DNA of 64,000 nucleotides from Alcaligenaceae bacterium (GTDB lineage: Bacteria; Pseudomonadota; Gammaproteobacteria; Burkholderiales; Burkholderiaceae_B): assembly GCA_013416445.1 (NCBI GenBank), contig JACCER010000005.1, forward strand, positions 1-64,000, read 5' to 3'. Position 1 is the stretch's first letter. Every line of letters starts with the position of its first letter. The notes under the pieces are model-generated. The model saw only the letters and a program-made list of their open reading frames with translations, was not told where the DNA came from and made no database searches. Positions 19,181 through 27,480 of the stretch are shown piece by piece. A program made the translations under genes and the position numbers.

Positions 19181-19402
19181 TTACGCCAGCCTTTTCGACA
19201 AGACGCAATAGCCCAGACTGGTCAGTAAAGTTTGCAGACAGTCAGCACTGACAACGGCCTCGTCAAATTCAGCCCTGACTTTGCATGAATAAAACCATAC
19301 CTTAGCATCTTTGACCCCTTCCGCTTTCAGCAGAGAAGTACTTATCCTGGCAATGCACGTTGGGCAACTGAATTCTGCCATCTGGAAAACCACCTTTCGC
19401 AT
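19181..19402 (-). CDS. Stand-alone HMA (heavy-metal-associated) domain protein
   Basis: 73 residues, a single ferredoxin-like HMA fold. The CxxC metal site is SCPTCIARI near residues 13-21, two residues earlier in form than the usual GMTCxxC (no Met before it). The C-terminal segment TLLTSLGYCVLSKRLA matches the end of HMA domains and adds a further Cys. A GGAG ribosome site precedes the ATG by 7 bases. The stop is immediately followed by the start of the P1B-derived gene, so this protein looks like the detached N-terminal metal-binding domain of that former pump. It probably handles Cu(I), Zn(II) or Cd(II). Confidence 0.87.
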   Translation of the reverse strand: MRKVVFQMAEFSCPTCIARISTSLLKAEGVKDAKVWFYSCKVRAEFDEAVVSADCLQTLLTSLGYCVLSKRLA

Positions 19403-19469
19403 TGTTATTCTCCGTGCTGACCGGAAGGCGATGGGACTCGCCTCTTGGTTTTATGATGGCTGGCGGCGA

Positions 19470-19961
19470 TTAATGCGCCAGATCGATTTTCTTCCAATCG
19501 GCATGATCAAAATGATCGCCATATGCATTCAGTGTTTGCGCGACCTTGACCACACCCAGCTCACGCTCCTGGCCTTGTTCTTTGCCCCTGGCAACATCGA
19601 GGCCGCTCATGACATTGCCAAGCACGATATGCAATTGCGCATCGGCTTGCGGTTCCAGCTTGCAGTTCTGCACAATATAAGTGAACTGATCATTGATGTC
19701 ATTGGCGAAGGCATCATACTGTGTATCGCTTAGCTTGCCATCGTGCAGCGTCGACAGCGCGCTGGTTACCGAGGCGTGAATTTTGCTCATGCCCTGGCGC
19801 AATGGCGCATCGATAGTCCATTTTTGACCAGCATTGAGTTCCAGAGATTGTGTCGATGCGCCGTGGTCATGATCAGTGGCTGTAGCGGCGAAGACATTGC
19901 CTGCCAGGCTTAAGGGAAGAGCAAGCGCAATAGCCAGCAACAGGCGTTGGGATGATTTCAT
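19470..19961 (-). CDS. Small periplasmic protein of unknown function
   Basis: 163 residues. A clear Sec signal peptide (LLLAIALALPLSLAGNVFA, cleavage after A) leads to a His/Asp-rich stretch (TDHDHG) and a mainly helical domain with conserved-looking NCKLEPQADAQLH and a His-rich C-terminus (HFDHADWKK). The His residues suggest metal binding. I think I have seen similar proteins beside Crp/Fnr and metal genes in denitrifying proteobacteria, but I cannot name the family with confidence. It is the first gene of the cluster; 67 bp separate it from the HMA gene. A candidate FNR-type promoter lies upstream. Confidence 0.7.
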   Translation of the reverse strand: MKSSQRLLLAIALALPLSLAGNVFAATATDHDHGASTQSLELNAGQKWTIDAPLRQGMSKIHASVTSALSTLHDGKLSDTQYDAFANDINDQFTYIVQNCKLEPQADAQLHIVLGNVMSGLDVARGKEQGQERELGVVKVAQTLNAYGDHFDHADWKKIDLAH

Positions 19962-19992
19962 GAGTTACACCATAAGATGATAAAAGTCGGGA

Positions 19993-20033
19993 AAAATATT
20001 TGCTGCCTATCGGTTAGTGTTGAATGGCAACAA
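19993..20033 (-). promoter_or_regulatory. Candidate FNR/DNR-type box and -10
   Basis: Reading the minus strand, TTGTTGCCATTCAA (20033-20020) matches TTGAT-N4-ATCAA at 8 of 10 positions. TATTTT (19998-19993) lies where a -10 would fall if the box is centred at -41.5, the standard class II position. It precedes the periplasmic-protein gene that heads the HMA / P1B-like / Crp cluster. Confidence 0.45.
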
Positions 20034-20147
20034 ACAACATAGGGGTGGATCCACGACGTCATCTTAGAAACATCAGGTGGCGCAATCATTGACGGGCGTC
20101 ATGTTTGGCCAGAGAGCAGATTTTTATTGGTGTTGAGTGCTCATCGA

Positions 20148-20366
20148 CTATCGGATTACGCGCTTCGCGCGTATCAGCGTGACGGCACTTGCCGCCGCAG
20201 CCACTTTGCCTACCCGCGCCAACGCCAGCACACACTTGCGCCCAGACAAAACACCTACGTGATAATCACGCTGCCCAATACGATGAGTAACGGCGCCTGG
20301 CTCCATTGCCATCAGTAAACTGGCGATCTCATCATGTAAAGCGGCAAGTATGCCTATCGTGGCCAT
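20148..20366 (-). pseudogene. N-terminal remnant of a nucleoside phosphorylase-family gene (MtnN-like)
   Basis: Only 72 codons remain. They match the start of 5'-methylthioadenosine/S-adenosylhomocysteine nucleosidase: GILAALHDEIASLL, then VLSGRKCVLALARVGKVAAA. Intact family members are about 230 residues or more. The frame ends within a REP-like palindrome (20151-20176), whose sequence encodes the last RAKRVIR residues and stop. The catalytic Glu and Asp regions of the C-terminal half are gone. It is probably inactive. Confidence 0.75.
20151..20176. repeat. REP-like palindrome at the break of the mtnN remnant
   Basis: TCGGATTACGCGCTTCGCG then CGTATCA. It has the core of the window's REP-like family. 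The phosphorylase homology stops where this element begins. Confidence 0.65.
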
Positions 20367-20445
20367 ATAGCCTGCTCCCGGTTAACTCACAAAAGGCGCA
20401 TTTAACCACAGGAGTCGCATCAGGTAGCGCAGCGCGGGGCTGGCT

Positions 20446-21171
20446 TCATGCCTGTTGCATCCAGCGCTGCAAACCTTCGACCCAGGTGTTGGCCGGCAGC
20501 TGCATGGCACGCTGGATATCAGACGCTCGCAGGCTTAACTGATCAAAGTCGACAGAAGGCGCTTGCTTGAATCCTATGGCCACCACGTTGCCGTCGTGGA
20601 CCTCGGGCAACCAGGCGACTGCGGCAAAAGCATGCGACATGGCTTCCAGGTTTTCACCGTGGCCGGGATAGTCGCAGAACAGATTGACCGTCATCATGCC
20701 GTCTGGCGCAAGGCAGTCAGCGCAGGCCTGATAGAACTCCGCCGACTGAAACACCGGCCCTTGCGCCGCTTCGTCGTACAGGTCAACTTGCAAGATATCC
20801 ACCGTAGCACGCTGGGTCGGGTCGGTCACAAACTGCCAGGCGTCCATTTGCAGCACAGCCAGCCTGTCGTCGTTGGGCGGCAAGTCAAACAGGGCTGCAC
20901 AGGCCTCGATGACCTCGGGATTCAATTCAATGGCGCTGACGCGCGCATCGGGAAAATGGCGATAACAGAACTTGGTCAGCGCCGCCGCACCCAGGCCAAG
21001 CTGCACTATGCGGCGAGGCCGCAGGTTGAACAGCATCCACATCATCATTTGCTGTACGTACTCTAGCTCGATAGCGTCGGGGGCTGCCAGCCGCATGGCG
21101 CCTTGCACCCATTTAGTGCCTAAATGCAGGCAACGTACACCATCTAGTTCCGAAATAGTTACATTGTTCAT
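20446..21171 (-). CDS. Spermidine synthase-like SAM-fold protein
   Basis: 241 residues. A Rossmann-type methyltransferase/spermidine synthase fold: RRIVQLGLGAAALTKFCY (glycine-rich cofactor loop, near 53-70), VSAIELNPEVIEAC (acidic end of strand 2), DILQVDLYDEAAQGP (strand 4) and DCLAPDGMMTVNLF. It lacks the N-terminal beta domain seen in full spermidine synthases and resembles the short SpeE-like proteins of proteobacteria, so an aminopropyl transfer role is uncertain. It is divergent from yjdM across 46 bp. Confidence 0.75.
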   Translation of the reverse strand: MNNVTISELDGVRCLHLGTKWVQGAMRLAAPDAIELEYVQQMMMWMLFNLRPRRIVQLGLGAAALTKFCYRHFPDARVSAIELNPEVIEACAALFDLPPNDDRLAVLQMDAWQFVTDPTQRATVDILQVDLYDEAAQGPVFQSAEFYQACADCLAPDGMMTVNLFCDYPGHGENLEAMSHAFAAVAWLPEVHDGNVVAIGFKQAPSVDFDQLSLRASDIQRAMQLPANTWVEGLQRWMQQA

Positions 21172-21217
21172 GTTAGGATGAAGCTCACTTTATATCTTCT
21201 GAATTCTGAATATTGCC

Positions 21218-21559
21218 ATGCACACTCTACCACCCTGCCCACAGTGCACCTTGGAAAACACTTACCCAGACGGCGAAAACTACATTTGCCCCGATTGCGC
21301 CCACGAATGGCCCATGCTTGCATCCGACACCAGCGATGACGATGACAGCCGCGTCGTAAAGGACAGCAATAATAATCCACTGGCCGATGGCGACGCGGTA
21401 ATCCTGATCAAGGACTTGAAGGTAAAAGGCTCGTCAACCACATTAAAAAAGGGCACCAAAGTCAAAAGCATACGTTTGGTTGCCGGCGACCACGAAGTCG
21501 ATTGCAAAATCGACGGCACCAGTTTCATGCTAAAGGCCTGCTTCCTGAAGAAAGCCTAA
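21218..21559 (+). CDS. yjdM: Zinc-ribbon alkylphosphonate-utilisation-type protein YjdM/PhnA
   Basis: 113 residues. An N-terminal zinc ribbon with two C-x2-C pairs (PPCPQCTLE and [10 protein letters not shown]) precedes the PhnA domain ([15 protein letters not shown], then [18 protein letters not shown]). Length and motif order fit E. coli YjdM, once called PhnA. Despite the old name, its function is not settled. It stands alone and is followed by a REP-like element. Confidence 0.9.
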   Translation: MHTLPPCPQCTLENTYPDGENYICPDCAHEWPMLASDTSDDDDSRVVKDSNNNPLADGDAVILIKDLKVKGSSTTLKKGTKVKSIRLVAGDHEVDCKIDGTSFMLKACFLKKA

Positions 21560-21562
21560 ATC

Positions 21563-21599
21563 GCAGGTCGGATCAGCGCCGCCAGGCGCGTAATCCGGC
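21563..21599 (+). repeat. REP-like palindrome
   Basis: GCAGGTCGGATCAGCGCC then GGCGCGTAATCCGGC, 4 bp after the yjdM stop. It is close in sequence to the copies at 6854-6890 and 46827-46862 (CCGCC centre). Confidence 0.85.
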
Positions 21600-21690
21600 C
21601 TCAGCGGCCAAGCTCTGATGCTGAAAGAAACCTTTCACGTTCAACACTTGAACCGCCTATGCGCCGGGCATTTTTGCCACGGGAATTTGT

Positions 21691-21723
21691 CGGCTTAGGG
21701 GCTGCGCCCTAATCCGACCTGCA
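21691..21723 (-). repeat. REP-like palindrome supplying a stop codon
   Basis: On the minus strand GCAGGTCGGATTAGGGCG overlaps the end of the cysteine-synthase-like gene. The last codons C-R-S-D-stop come from this element. Confidence 0.8.
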
Positions 21724-22812
21724 GTGTTCGGCCAATTGCCATGGCAAGGGGGCGCCTTGCTTGGCGCAGGCGTTGATGGCGGACAAGGCGGGAGCAATGT
21801 CCAGCTTGCGCTCGGCCAACCAGGCATCGTCGTAATAGGTTTGCAGATAACGCTCACCGCCATCGCACAATACCGTAACGATGGAACCTTGCTCACCTGC
21901 CACGTGCATTTCGCGTGCCAGATGCAAGGCGGCAATGAAATTCGTGCCAGTAGAGCCGCCGCAACGTCGACCCAGGCTTTGCTCCAGGTAACGCAAGGCT
22001 GCCAGCGAGGCAATGTCGGGCACCTTGACCATGCGATCTATTACGCCCGGAATAAACGAACGCTCAACGCGAGGCCGGCCTATGCCTTCAATGAGCGAAC
22101 CCGCCTCAAGTTCCAGAGTATGGTCATTGCTGGCGTAGGCATCGAAAAACACAGAATTTTCAGGGTCTGCCGCACATACGCGCGTGTCATATACCTGATA
22201 GCGAATATACCTGCCTATGGTGGCAGTGGTGCCGCCTGTGCCGCAACTGCACACGACCCACTTGGGCAGCGGGTGCGGCTCATGACTCATTTGGGTAAAA
22301 ATTGATTCGGCAATGTTATTGTTGCTGCGCCAGTCGGTCGCCCGTTCAGCGTAGGTGAACTGGTCCATGTAGTGGCCGCCTAATTCTTGCGCCAGGCGTT
22401 CGGACTCTCCGTAGATTTCATGACCGGAATTCACCAAATGGCAACGACCGCCATAGAATTCAATAGCGGCTATTTTTTCCTGTGAAGTGCTCTTGGGTAT
22501 GACTGCCACGAAAGGCAAGCCGATCAGGCGGGCAAAATACGCTTCAGACACCGCAGTCGAACCCGAAGATGCCTCGATGACCGTGCTGTTCTGGTTTAGC
22601 CAGCCATTGCACAAGGCATATAAAAACAACGAACGGGCCAACCTATGTTTGAGACTGCCGGTAGGATGGCTGGATTCATCTTTCAGGTATAGGTGCACCC
22701 CGGGAAAAGCTGGCAATTGCACCGGAATAAGATGCGTGTCTGCAGACCTGTTGAAATCAGCCTCTATCTTGCGCACCGCCTGCTGCACCCACGCCCTGTC
22801 TATACTTGTCAT
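21709..22812 (-). CDS. PLP-dependent cysteine synthase/desulfhydrase-family protein
   Basis: 367 residues, fold type II PLP enzyme. The PLP lysine lies in [11 protein letters not shown] near residue 55, the substrate/cofactor loop is [11 protein letters not shown] near 80, and the phosphate-binding glycine loop is [13 protein letters not shown] near 190. It is longer than CysK/CysM and carries the [12 protein letters not shown] segment found in Cds1-like cysteine desulfhydrases, so H2S release from cysteine is as likely as synthesis. The extreme C-terminus is supplied by a REP-like element. It is divergent from the AMP-binding fragment. Confidence 0.85.
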   Translation of the reverse strand: MTSIDRAWVQQAVRKIEADFNRSADTHLIPVQLPAFPGVHLYLKDESSHPTGSLKHRLARSLFLYALCNGWLNQNSTVIEASSGSTAVSEAYFARLIGLPFVAVIPKSTSQEKIAAIEFYGGRCHLVNSGHEIYGESERLAQELGGHYMDQFTYAERATDWRSNNNIAESIFTQMSHEPHPLPKWVVCSCGTGGTTATIGRYIRYQVYDTRVCAADPENSVFFDAYASNDHTLELEAGSLIEGIGRPRVERSFIPGVIDRMVKVPDIASLAALRYLEQSLGRRCGGSTGTNFIAALHLAREMHVAGEQGSIVTVLCDGGERYLQTYYDDAWLAERKLDIAPALSAINACAKQGAPLPWQLAEHCRSD

Positions 22813-22999
22813 AAACCGCCCTTCACTGAATAAAGTATTGTTGCACTATGCTAACAGCATTAAAGTTGGACTGATTTGCCACGCTTTAAAATCCCCTGAA
22901 AAACAACCTGACTCGGGCAAACCCTTAGCCTTTCCGTCGGCAAGCACCACACAGGCTATCTATACTCAGCCTCACCCAATTACCCTCAAAGGTCTATGC

Positions 23000-23425
23000 A
23001 TGCAGCTTTCCCTCGACTTTCTGAACGATATGGCACAACGACGCGGCGACGACATCGCCCTGGAAGATGCCGACAGCCAGGTCAGCTACGCCGAGCTGGC
23101 CATTGCCGTGAATGCGCTGGCAGTAGCGCTACAATCCAAAGACCCCACACCAGGATCACGCGTGGGGCTGTGCGCGGCCAACTCCATGGAATATATCGTC
23201 AGCATGCTGGCCATACTGGCTGCCGGAAAAGTTTTGGTGCCCATGAACTGCCATGGCACACCTGAACAAATGCTAGAGATCCTGAACGAAACACACCCCT
23301 GCGCCATTATCGTCGACGCCCTGGGCGACAAACTGGTTCACTGCGAAGATGAACTGAAGATTCCCTTCACACAGTTTCCCGGCCTGGTGCTGACCTACCG
23401 CGATCAAACACCGGCTGTTGCGTAG
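23000..23425 (+). pseudogene. N-terminal fragment of an AMP-binding (acyl-CoA synthetase) protein
   Basis: 141 residues from an ATG preceded by AAAGG. They match only the first quarter of ANL-superfamily ligases: LDFLNDMAQRRGDDIAL, VSYAELAIAVNALA, VGLCAANSMEYIVSMLAILAAGKVLVPMN (split here: GLCAANSMEYIVSML then AILAAGKVLVPMN). The frame stops at GCG-TAG before the TSGTTG phosphate loop, the adenylate-binding and the catalytic Lys motifs. Full members exceed 500 residues. The reading frame is clean, so it is either a recent truncation or a retained short protein; it cannot adenylate a substrate on its own. The downstream DoxX gene follows 29 bp later. Confidence 0.7.
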
Positions 23426-23454
23426 TTATATTGTCATTATCACGGAATCACTTT

Positions 23455-23865
23455 ATGTCTTCTGCCACCCTCGACGAATTGGGAAAGCTGGTACTCCGCC
23501 TGACCATAGGCATACTGCTACTGTTGCATGGCATTGCCAAGCTGACACACGGCGTAGGGCCTATCGAAAGCATGATGGTGGCGCGCGGCCTGCCTGCCTT
23601 CTTTGCCTGGGCGGTCTATGTCGGTGAAATCCTCGCACCCTTGCTGCTGATCTTTGGCGTGTACACTCGTCTGGGCGGCTTGCTAATCGTCATCAGCATG
23701 GTAGTTGCAATCCTGCTTGCCCATAGCGGCCACTGGTCGCAACTGAGCGGCAGCGGCGGCTGGCGCCTAGAGCTGCAAGGCCTGTTCCTGTTTGGCGCCC
23801 TGGCCGTGACCTTATTGGGCGCCGGCAACTACAGCGTGGCCGGCAAAGGCGGCAGATGGAATTAG
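23455..23865 (+). CDS. DoxX-family membrane protein
   Basis: 136 residues with four membrane helices. The DoxX pattern is visible: VLRLTIGILLLLHGIAKL in helix 1, VYVGEILAPLLLIFGVYTRL in helices 2-3, and LELQGLFLFGALAVTLLGAG at the end. I start at the ATG at 23455 rather than a TTG at 23431. DoxX proteins are linked to redox and sulfur metabolism and often act as membrane partners of oxidoreductases. No oxidoreductase partner is adjacent here. Confidence 0.88.
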   Translation: MSSATLDELGKLVLRLTIGILLLLHGIAKLTHGVGPIESMMVARGLPAFFAWAVYVGEILAPLLLIFGVYTRLGGLLIVISMVVAILLAHSGHWSQLSGSGGWRLELQGLFLFGALAVTLLGAGNYSVAGKGGRWN

Positions 23866-23916
23866 CACCACCCACTATCTCATTACCCGCCTGACCAACC
23901 ACCAAGGAGCCTCAAT

Positions 23917-24831
23917 ATGGGCACACACCAGCGCAAGCCGCGTCTAGGCCTGGTGCTCGGCAGCGGGTCGGCGCGTGGCTGGGCCCACATCGGCATCATC
24001 CAGACCCTGGAACAGGCCGGCCTGCGCCCCGATATTATCTGCGGCACATCCATAGGCGCGCTGGTCGGCGCCGCCTATGCGGTTGGCGAAATAAACCGTT
24101 TTGAAAAATGGGTGCTGGGCCTGCGCATCAAGGATATCGTCTCGTTCATGGACTTGCACCTGAACGGCGGCATGCTCAAGGGCGAGCGCCTGATGGCGTT
24201 TTTTCGCGACAATTTCATCGACAGCCCCGTGGAAGCACTGAATATACCTTTCGGGGCTGTTGCCACAGCGCTGCATACCGGCAACGAGGTATGGCTGCGC
24301 ACCGGCTCAGCCGTCGGCGTCGTGCGCGCATCCATCGCCCTGCCCGGACTATTCTCGCCGGTTTGGCACGACGGCCAGCTATTGGTTGATGGCGGGCTGG
24401 TCAACCCTGTGCCAGTATCACTGGCACGCGCCATGGGCGCGGAAGTGATCATCGCTGTAGATCTGAATTCCGATATCCTGAGCCGGCACCTGAATCACAA
24501 CGAACAGGAAGACGCGCCCGGTCCGATAAGCAGCGCCTGGATGCGAAGGCTGCAACAAAACCTGAATACCCTGCTGCCCGAACCGCCCCCTGATGCACAA
24601 CGCCTGCCGTCCGTGCTTGATGTCGTGGCCACCAGCCTGAATATCATGCAAGTACGCATTACGCGCAGTCGCATGGCGGGGGACCCGCCCGATATTGTGA
24701 TTTCACCCAGGCTGGCGCATTTGGGCCTGCTGGATTTCCATCGGGCCCAGGCGGCAATCGACGAAGGCCGGCGCGCCGCCACTGCCAGCCTTCCCCAACT
24801 GGTTGAGCTGGGCCTGATACCACAGCCATAA
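23917..24831 (+). CDS. Patatin-like phospholipase (RssA type)
   Basis: 304 residues. The patatin catalytic set is complete: oxyanion loop LGSGSARGWAHIG near residues 14-26, nucleophile elbow GTSIG near 43-47 (Ser45), and the dyad Asp in VDGGLVNPVP near 156. There is no signal peptide, so it is cytoplasmic or membrane-peripheral. It resembles E. coli RssA and related esterases; the natural substrate is unknown. It follows the DoxX gene in the same direction after 51 bp with an AAGGAG ribosome site. Confidence 0.88.
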   Translation: MGTHQRKPRLGLVLGSGSARGWAHIGIIQTLEQAGLRPDIICGTSIGALVGAAYAVGEINRFEKWVLGLRIKDIVSFMDLHLNGGMLKGERLMAFFRDNFIDSPVEALNIPFGAVATALHTGNEVWLRTGSAVGVVRASIALPGLFSPVWHDGQLLVDGGLVNPVPVSLARAMGAEVIIAVDLNSDILSRHLNHNEQEDAPGPISSAWMRRLQQNLNTLLPEPPPDAQRLPSVLDVVATSLNIMQVRITRSRMAGDPPDIVISPRLAHLGLLDFHRAQAAIDEGRRAATASLPQLVELGLIPQP

Positions 24832-24858
24832 CAACATCAATATTCAATACCAGAGGTC

Positions 24859-24876
24859 GTAGGCCGGATTAGCGGC
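24859..24876 (+). repeat. Half REP-like element
   Basis: GTAGGCCGGATTAGCGGC, the left arm only, between the converging patatin gene and histidine kinase gene. Confidence 0.6.
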
Positions 24877-26268
24877 TCATGCCAAGGGCAGGCGCAGCAC
24901 CACCCGCAAGCCACCTATGGGTGCGCTTTCGGCATGGACGCCGCCACCGTATAGCACAGCCAGATCACGCACTATCGCCAGGCCTAAGCCCGAACCTGCC
25001 GCCTGTTCATCGACGCGCACGCCGCGCTGAAACACTTTTTCACGCTCGGCCCCGGACAAGCCCTTGCCGTCGTCTTCAACCATGAACAATAGATTCCCGC
25101 CTTCTGCGGCCACATTGACCACCACCCGGCTCGTCGCCCACTTGCAAGCGTTATCCAGCAGATTTCCCAGCATTTCTTGAAGATCCTGTTCTTCGCCACG
25201 AAACGCCATATCGTTGCTGATATCACCGAGTTCGACAACCAGGCCGCGCCCAGCATAGAGCCGACCCATGACGCGGGCCAAGGCTTGGAGTGGTGGACCC
25301 ACCGGGGTACGCAAACCTGACGCCTGCACCGCTGCAGCGGCCCGAGCGCGGGCCAAATGATAATCAACCTGGCGCTGCGCCATGGCGACCTGCTCGACAA
25401 TCAAACGAGCCAAGGGTGTGTCTTCGTGGCCAGCGGCATTCGCCAAGATCGCCAGCGGTGTCTTGACGGAGTGCGCCAGGTTTCCTGCCTGGACCCTGGC
25501 CCGATTGACAATTTCAGCGTTAATAGACAGTACCCCATTGAAATCATCCACCAGAGGCTGCACCTCGGTCGGGAAATGACCTTCTATGCGCCGGGAGCCA
25601 CCAGCACGAACAGCACCCAACTGGCGGCGCAACTGGCCCAAGGGCCGCAGCCCTATCAACACTTGGACTATTGCCGCCAGCATCAGGCCAGCCCCAAGCA
25701 CACCCAACGCCAGCACCAGCATGCGGGTAAAGCGCCCTATGGGTTCCGCCATCAGGCGCTGGTCGGCGGCGACCATCAGGCGCAAGGCAGGCGCTGACTC
25801 TTCATCAGGGCGCACAATGCGCTCAAGCACCGACAGAGCATGGCCATCGGGCCCGTCTATCGTATAAACACGCCTGGCCTCATCGGCCGAAGCAGGCGTA
25901 GGCGCCTTCAGGACGGCATCCCACAATGAGCGCGACCGCAATAGCCCGGCAAGCGCAGGCCCGCTCTGCTCTGGAAGCTGGTCTATTTGCCAGTACAAAC
26001 GGGAATAAGGCTGGTCGAAACGCGGATCGCTCAGGGGTGGAGACACCGACGGCTTGCCTGCGGCATCGATTGCCAGCGCCGCGGTGAGTTGGTCGAGATG
26101 GGTTTTGAGTTCAGCCTGGAACTGTGTATTGATATGGCGCTGAAACAAGCTGCCCAGCCCCCAGCCAGCCACGATAATCGACACCAGTATCCAGACCAGC
26201 GTCCCGGCCAACAAGCGCAGGCGCAGCGAATCCAGCAAAGTAAACGACGGCGCACACCTGATTTTCAT
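24877..26268 (-). CDS. Sensor histidine kinase, PhoQ-like
   Basis: 463 residues. A transmembrane helix near 18-40, a periplasmic sensor segment to about 185, a second helix (MLVLALGVLGAGLMLAAIV), then the kinase core. The phospho-acceptor box is LAHSVKTPLAIL near residue 266, the N box GNLLDNACKWA, the G1 box VEDDGKGL and the G2 box GSGLGLAIV. The AHS-KTPLA form of the H box is that of PhoQ-type kinases. Its start overlaps the response regulator stop by 4 bp. With the upstream PepSY gene it forms a three-gene leftward operon. The signal is not evident; PhoQ relatives sense Mg2+ and cationic peptides. Confidence 0.88.
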   Translation of the reverse strand: MKIRCAPSFTLLDSLRLRLLAGTLVWILVSIIVAGWGLGSLFQRHINTQFQAELKTHLDQLTAALAIDAAGKPSVSPPLSDPRFDQPYSRLYWQIDQLPEQSGPALAGLLRSRSLWDAVLKAPTPASADEARRVYTIDGPDGHALSVLERIVRPDEESAPALRLMVAADQRLMAEPIGRFTRMLVLALGVLGAGLMLAAIVQVLIGLRPLGQLRRQLGAVRAGGSRRIEGHFPTEVQPLVDDFNGVLSINAEIVNRARVQAGNLAHSVKTPLAILANAAGHEDTPLARLIVEQVAMAQRQVDYHLARARAAAAVQASGLRTPVGPPLQALARVMGRLYAGRGLVVELGDISNDMAFRGEEQDLQEMLGNLLDNACKWATSRVVVNVAAEGGNLLFMVEDDGKGLSGAEREKVFQRGVRVDEQAAGSGLGLAIVRDLAVLYGGGVHAESAPIGGLRVVLRLPLA

Positions 26269-26927
26269 GATGAACAGGCCAGGCGGTAGCCCAGGCCACG
26301 CACCGTTACGATCAGCCCTTCGGGCAGCTTTTTACGCAATCGGCCAATGAACACCTCGATGGTATTGGAGTCGCGGTCGTAATCTTGGGCGTAAATATGT
26401 TCGGTAAGCGTACTGCGGGAAATGACCTGGTCCTGATGATGCATTAAAAAGCTCAGCACCCGAAACTCGTGACTGGTCAGGGACAGCGCCTGCCCATCGA
26501 CGGTGACACGTGCATTGCGCGTATCCAGCACCACACTGCCGCACTGCAATTCGGGACTGGCATGCCCCGCCGCCCTGCGCAACAAAGCCCGCAGCCGGGC
26601 CAGCAGTTCTTCCATATGGAAAGGCTTGGTCAGGTAGTCGTCGGCACCGGCATCGATGCCGGCCACTTTTTCATGCCAATTATCGCGTGCGGTGAGAATC
26701 AGTACCGGCATGGTGCGCCCTGCATTACGCCATTTGCGCAAAACGGTAATACCGTCCATCAGTGGCAAGCCCAAATCCAGCACAACGGCATCGAAGGATT
26801 CCACCTCGCCCAAATAATGCCCGCTCTGGCCATCAGCAGCCGTGTCGACCACATAGCCAGCGGTTGTCAACGCATCAGCCAATTGCCGCGCCAGCGTAGG
26901 CTCATCTTCCACAACCAGAATGTGCAT
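26265..26927 (-). CDS. OmpR/PhoP-family response regulator
   Basis: 220 residues. The receiver domain (1-115) has the acidic pair ED at residues 7-8, phospho-acceptor Asp in VVLDLGLPLMDG near 51, and K in LTKPFHMEEL near 101. The C-terminal winged helix (about 125-218) ends TVRGLGYRL, as in PhoP/QseB proteins. It is paired with the kinase encoded next. It overlaps the PepSY stop by ATGA. The TGAAC repeats at 27377-27424 are a plausible target. Confidence 0.92.
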   Translation of the reverse strand: MHILVVEDEPTLARQLADALTTAGYVVDTAADGQSGHYLGEVESFDAVVLDLGLPLMDGITVLRKWRNAGRTMPVLILTARDNWHEKVAGIDAGADDYLTKPFHMEELLARLRALLRRAAGHASPELQCGSVVLDTRNARVTVDGQALSLTSHEFRVLSFLMHHQDQVISRSTLTEHIYAQDYDRDSNTIEVFIGRLRKKLPEGLIVTVRGLGYRLACSS

Positions 26928-27268
26928 CAGTTTCCATCCTTGTGCTTGGTGTTTTTGTCTTTGACTTTCAGTACAGTTCCGTCGCGGGCATCGATTTTCA
27001 GCTTGACCAGCCTGCCACCGCTTTGCAATACCTTGATTTCATATATCCATATTCCATCATCACGCTCGAACTCAATCTTGACGATCTGGCCAGGATAATC
27101 ACGATCGACCTGATCCATGACAGAGCGCAGGGGCAAGATTTCTCCGGCCTCAAGCGCGTGCCTGGCCTGCTCGTGATCGCTTTCACCGCCATAGCTGGCA
27201 CCGCCTGCAAGCAAGCCTATGCCCAATGCTCCTGCAAGCAAGGCCGCCGCCCAAGGTATTTTCAACAT
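26927..27268 (-). CDS. PepSY-domain periplasmic protein
   Basis: 113 residues. A signal peptide (AAALLAGALGIGLLAGGASY) is followed by one PepSY-like domain: ARHALEAGEILPLRSVMDQV, then GQIVKIEFERDDGIWIYEIK. It is the first gene of the operon with the response regulator and kinase. PepSY proteins next to PhoPQ-type systems are thought to modulate the sensor or periplasmic proteases; this is inference from context. Confidence 0.82.
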   Translation of the reverse strand: MLKIPWAAALLAGALGIGLLAGGASYGGESDHEQARHALEAGEILPLRSVMDQVDRDYPGQIVKIEFERDDGIWIYEIKVLQSGGRLVKLKIDARDGTVLKVKDKNTKHKDGN

Positions 27269-27376
27269 GTGCCGTTCCTGTTCGAGGGCTGTTCAGCCCG
27301 GATAGCTTGATATGCGCCACGCCTGAGACCTGCTGCAAAACGCGCGCGCGACGCAGCACTTATAGCCTGTGGAACA

Positions 27377-27424
27377 TGAACCCAAGATGAACAAACCCTT
27401 CAGACAAGGTTCATGCGACTGAAC
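27377..27424. promoter_or_regulatory. Candidate response-regulator operator (TGAAC repeats)
   Basis: TGAAC occurs at 27377-27381 and again at 27388-27392, 11 bp apart, as expected for OmpR-family tandem sites. Downstream, GTTCATGCGACTGAAC (27409-27424) adds an inverted pair with the same 6-bp spacer. The cluster lies between the two divergent PepSY genes, so one regulator dimer pair could control both. Confidence 0.45.
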
Positions 27425-27480
27425 TCACAATGGCATCATGGTCGACAACACGGTCGCCTTATCACTTGATGGAGTTCATT

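Noticed and set aside
22487-22999. N-terminal extension of the AMP-binding fragment
   Set aside because: The upstream frame runs antisense through the cysteine-synthase-like gene, and homology starts only at the ATG at 23000.
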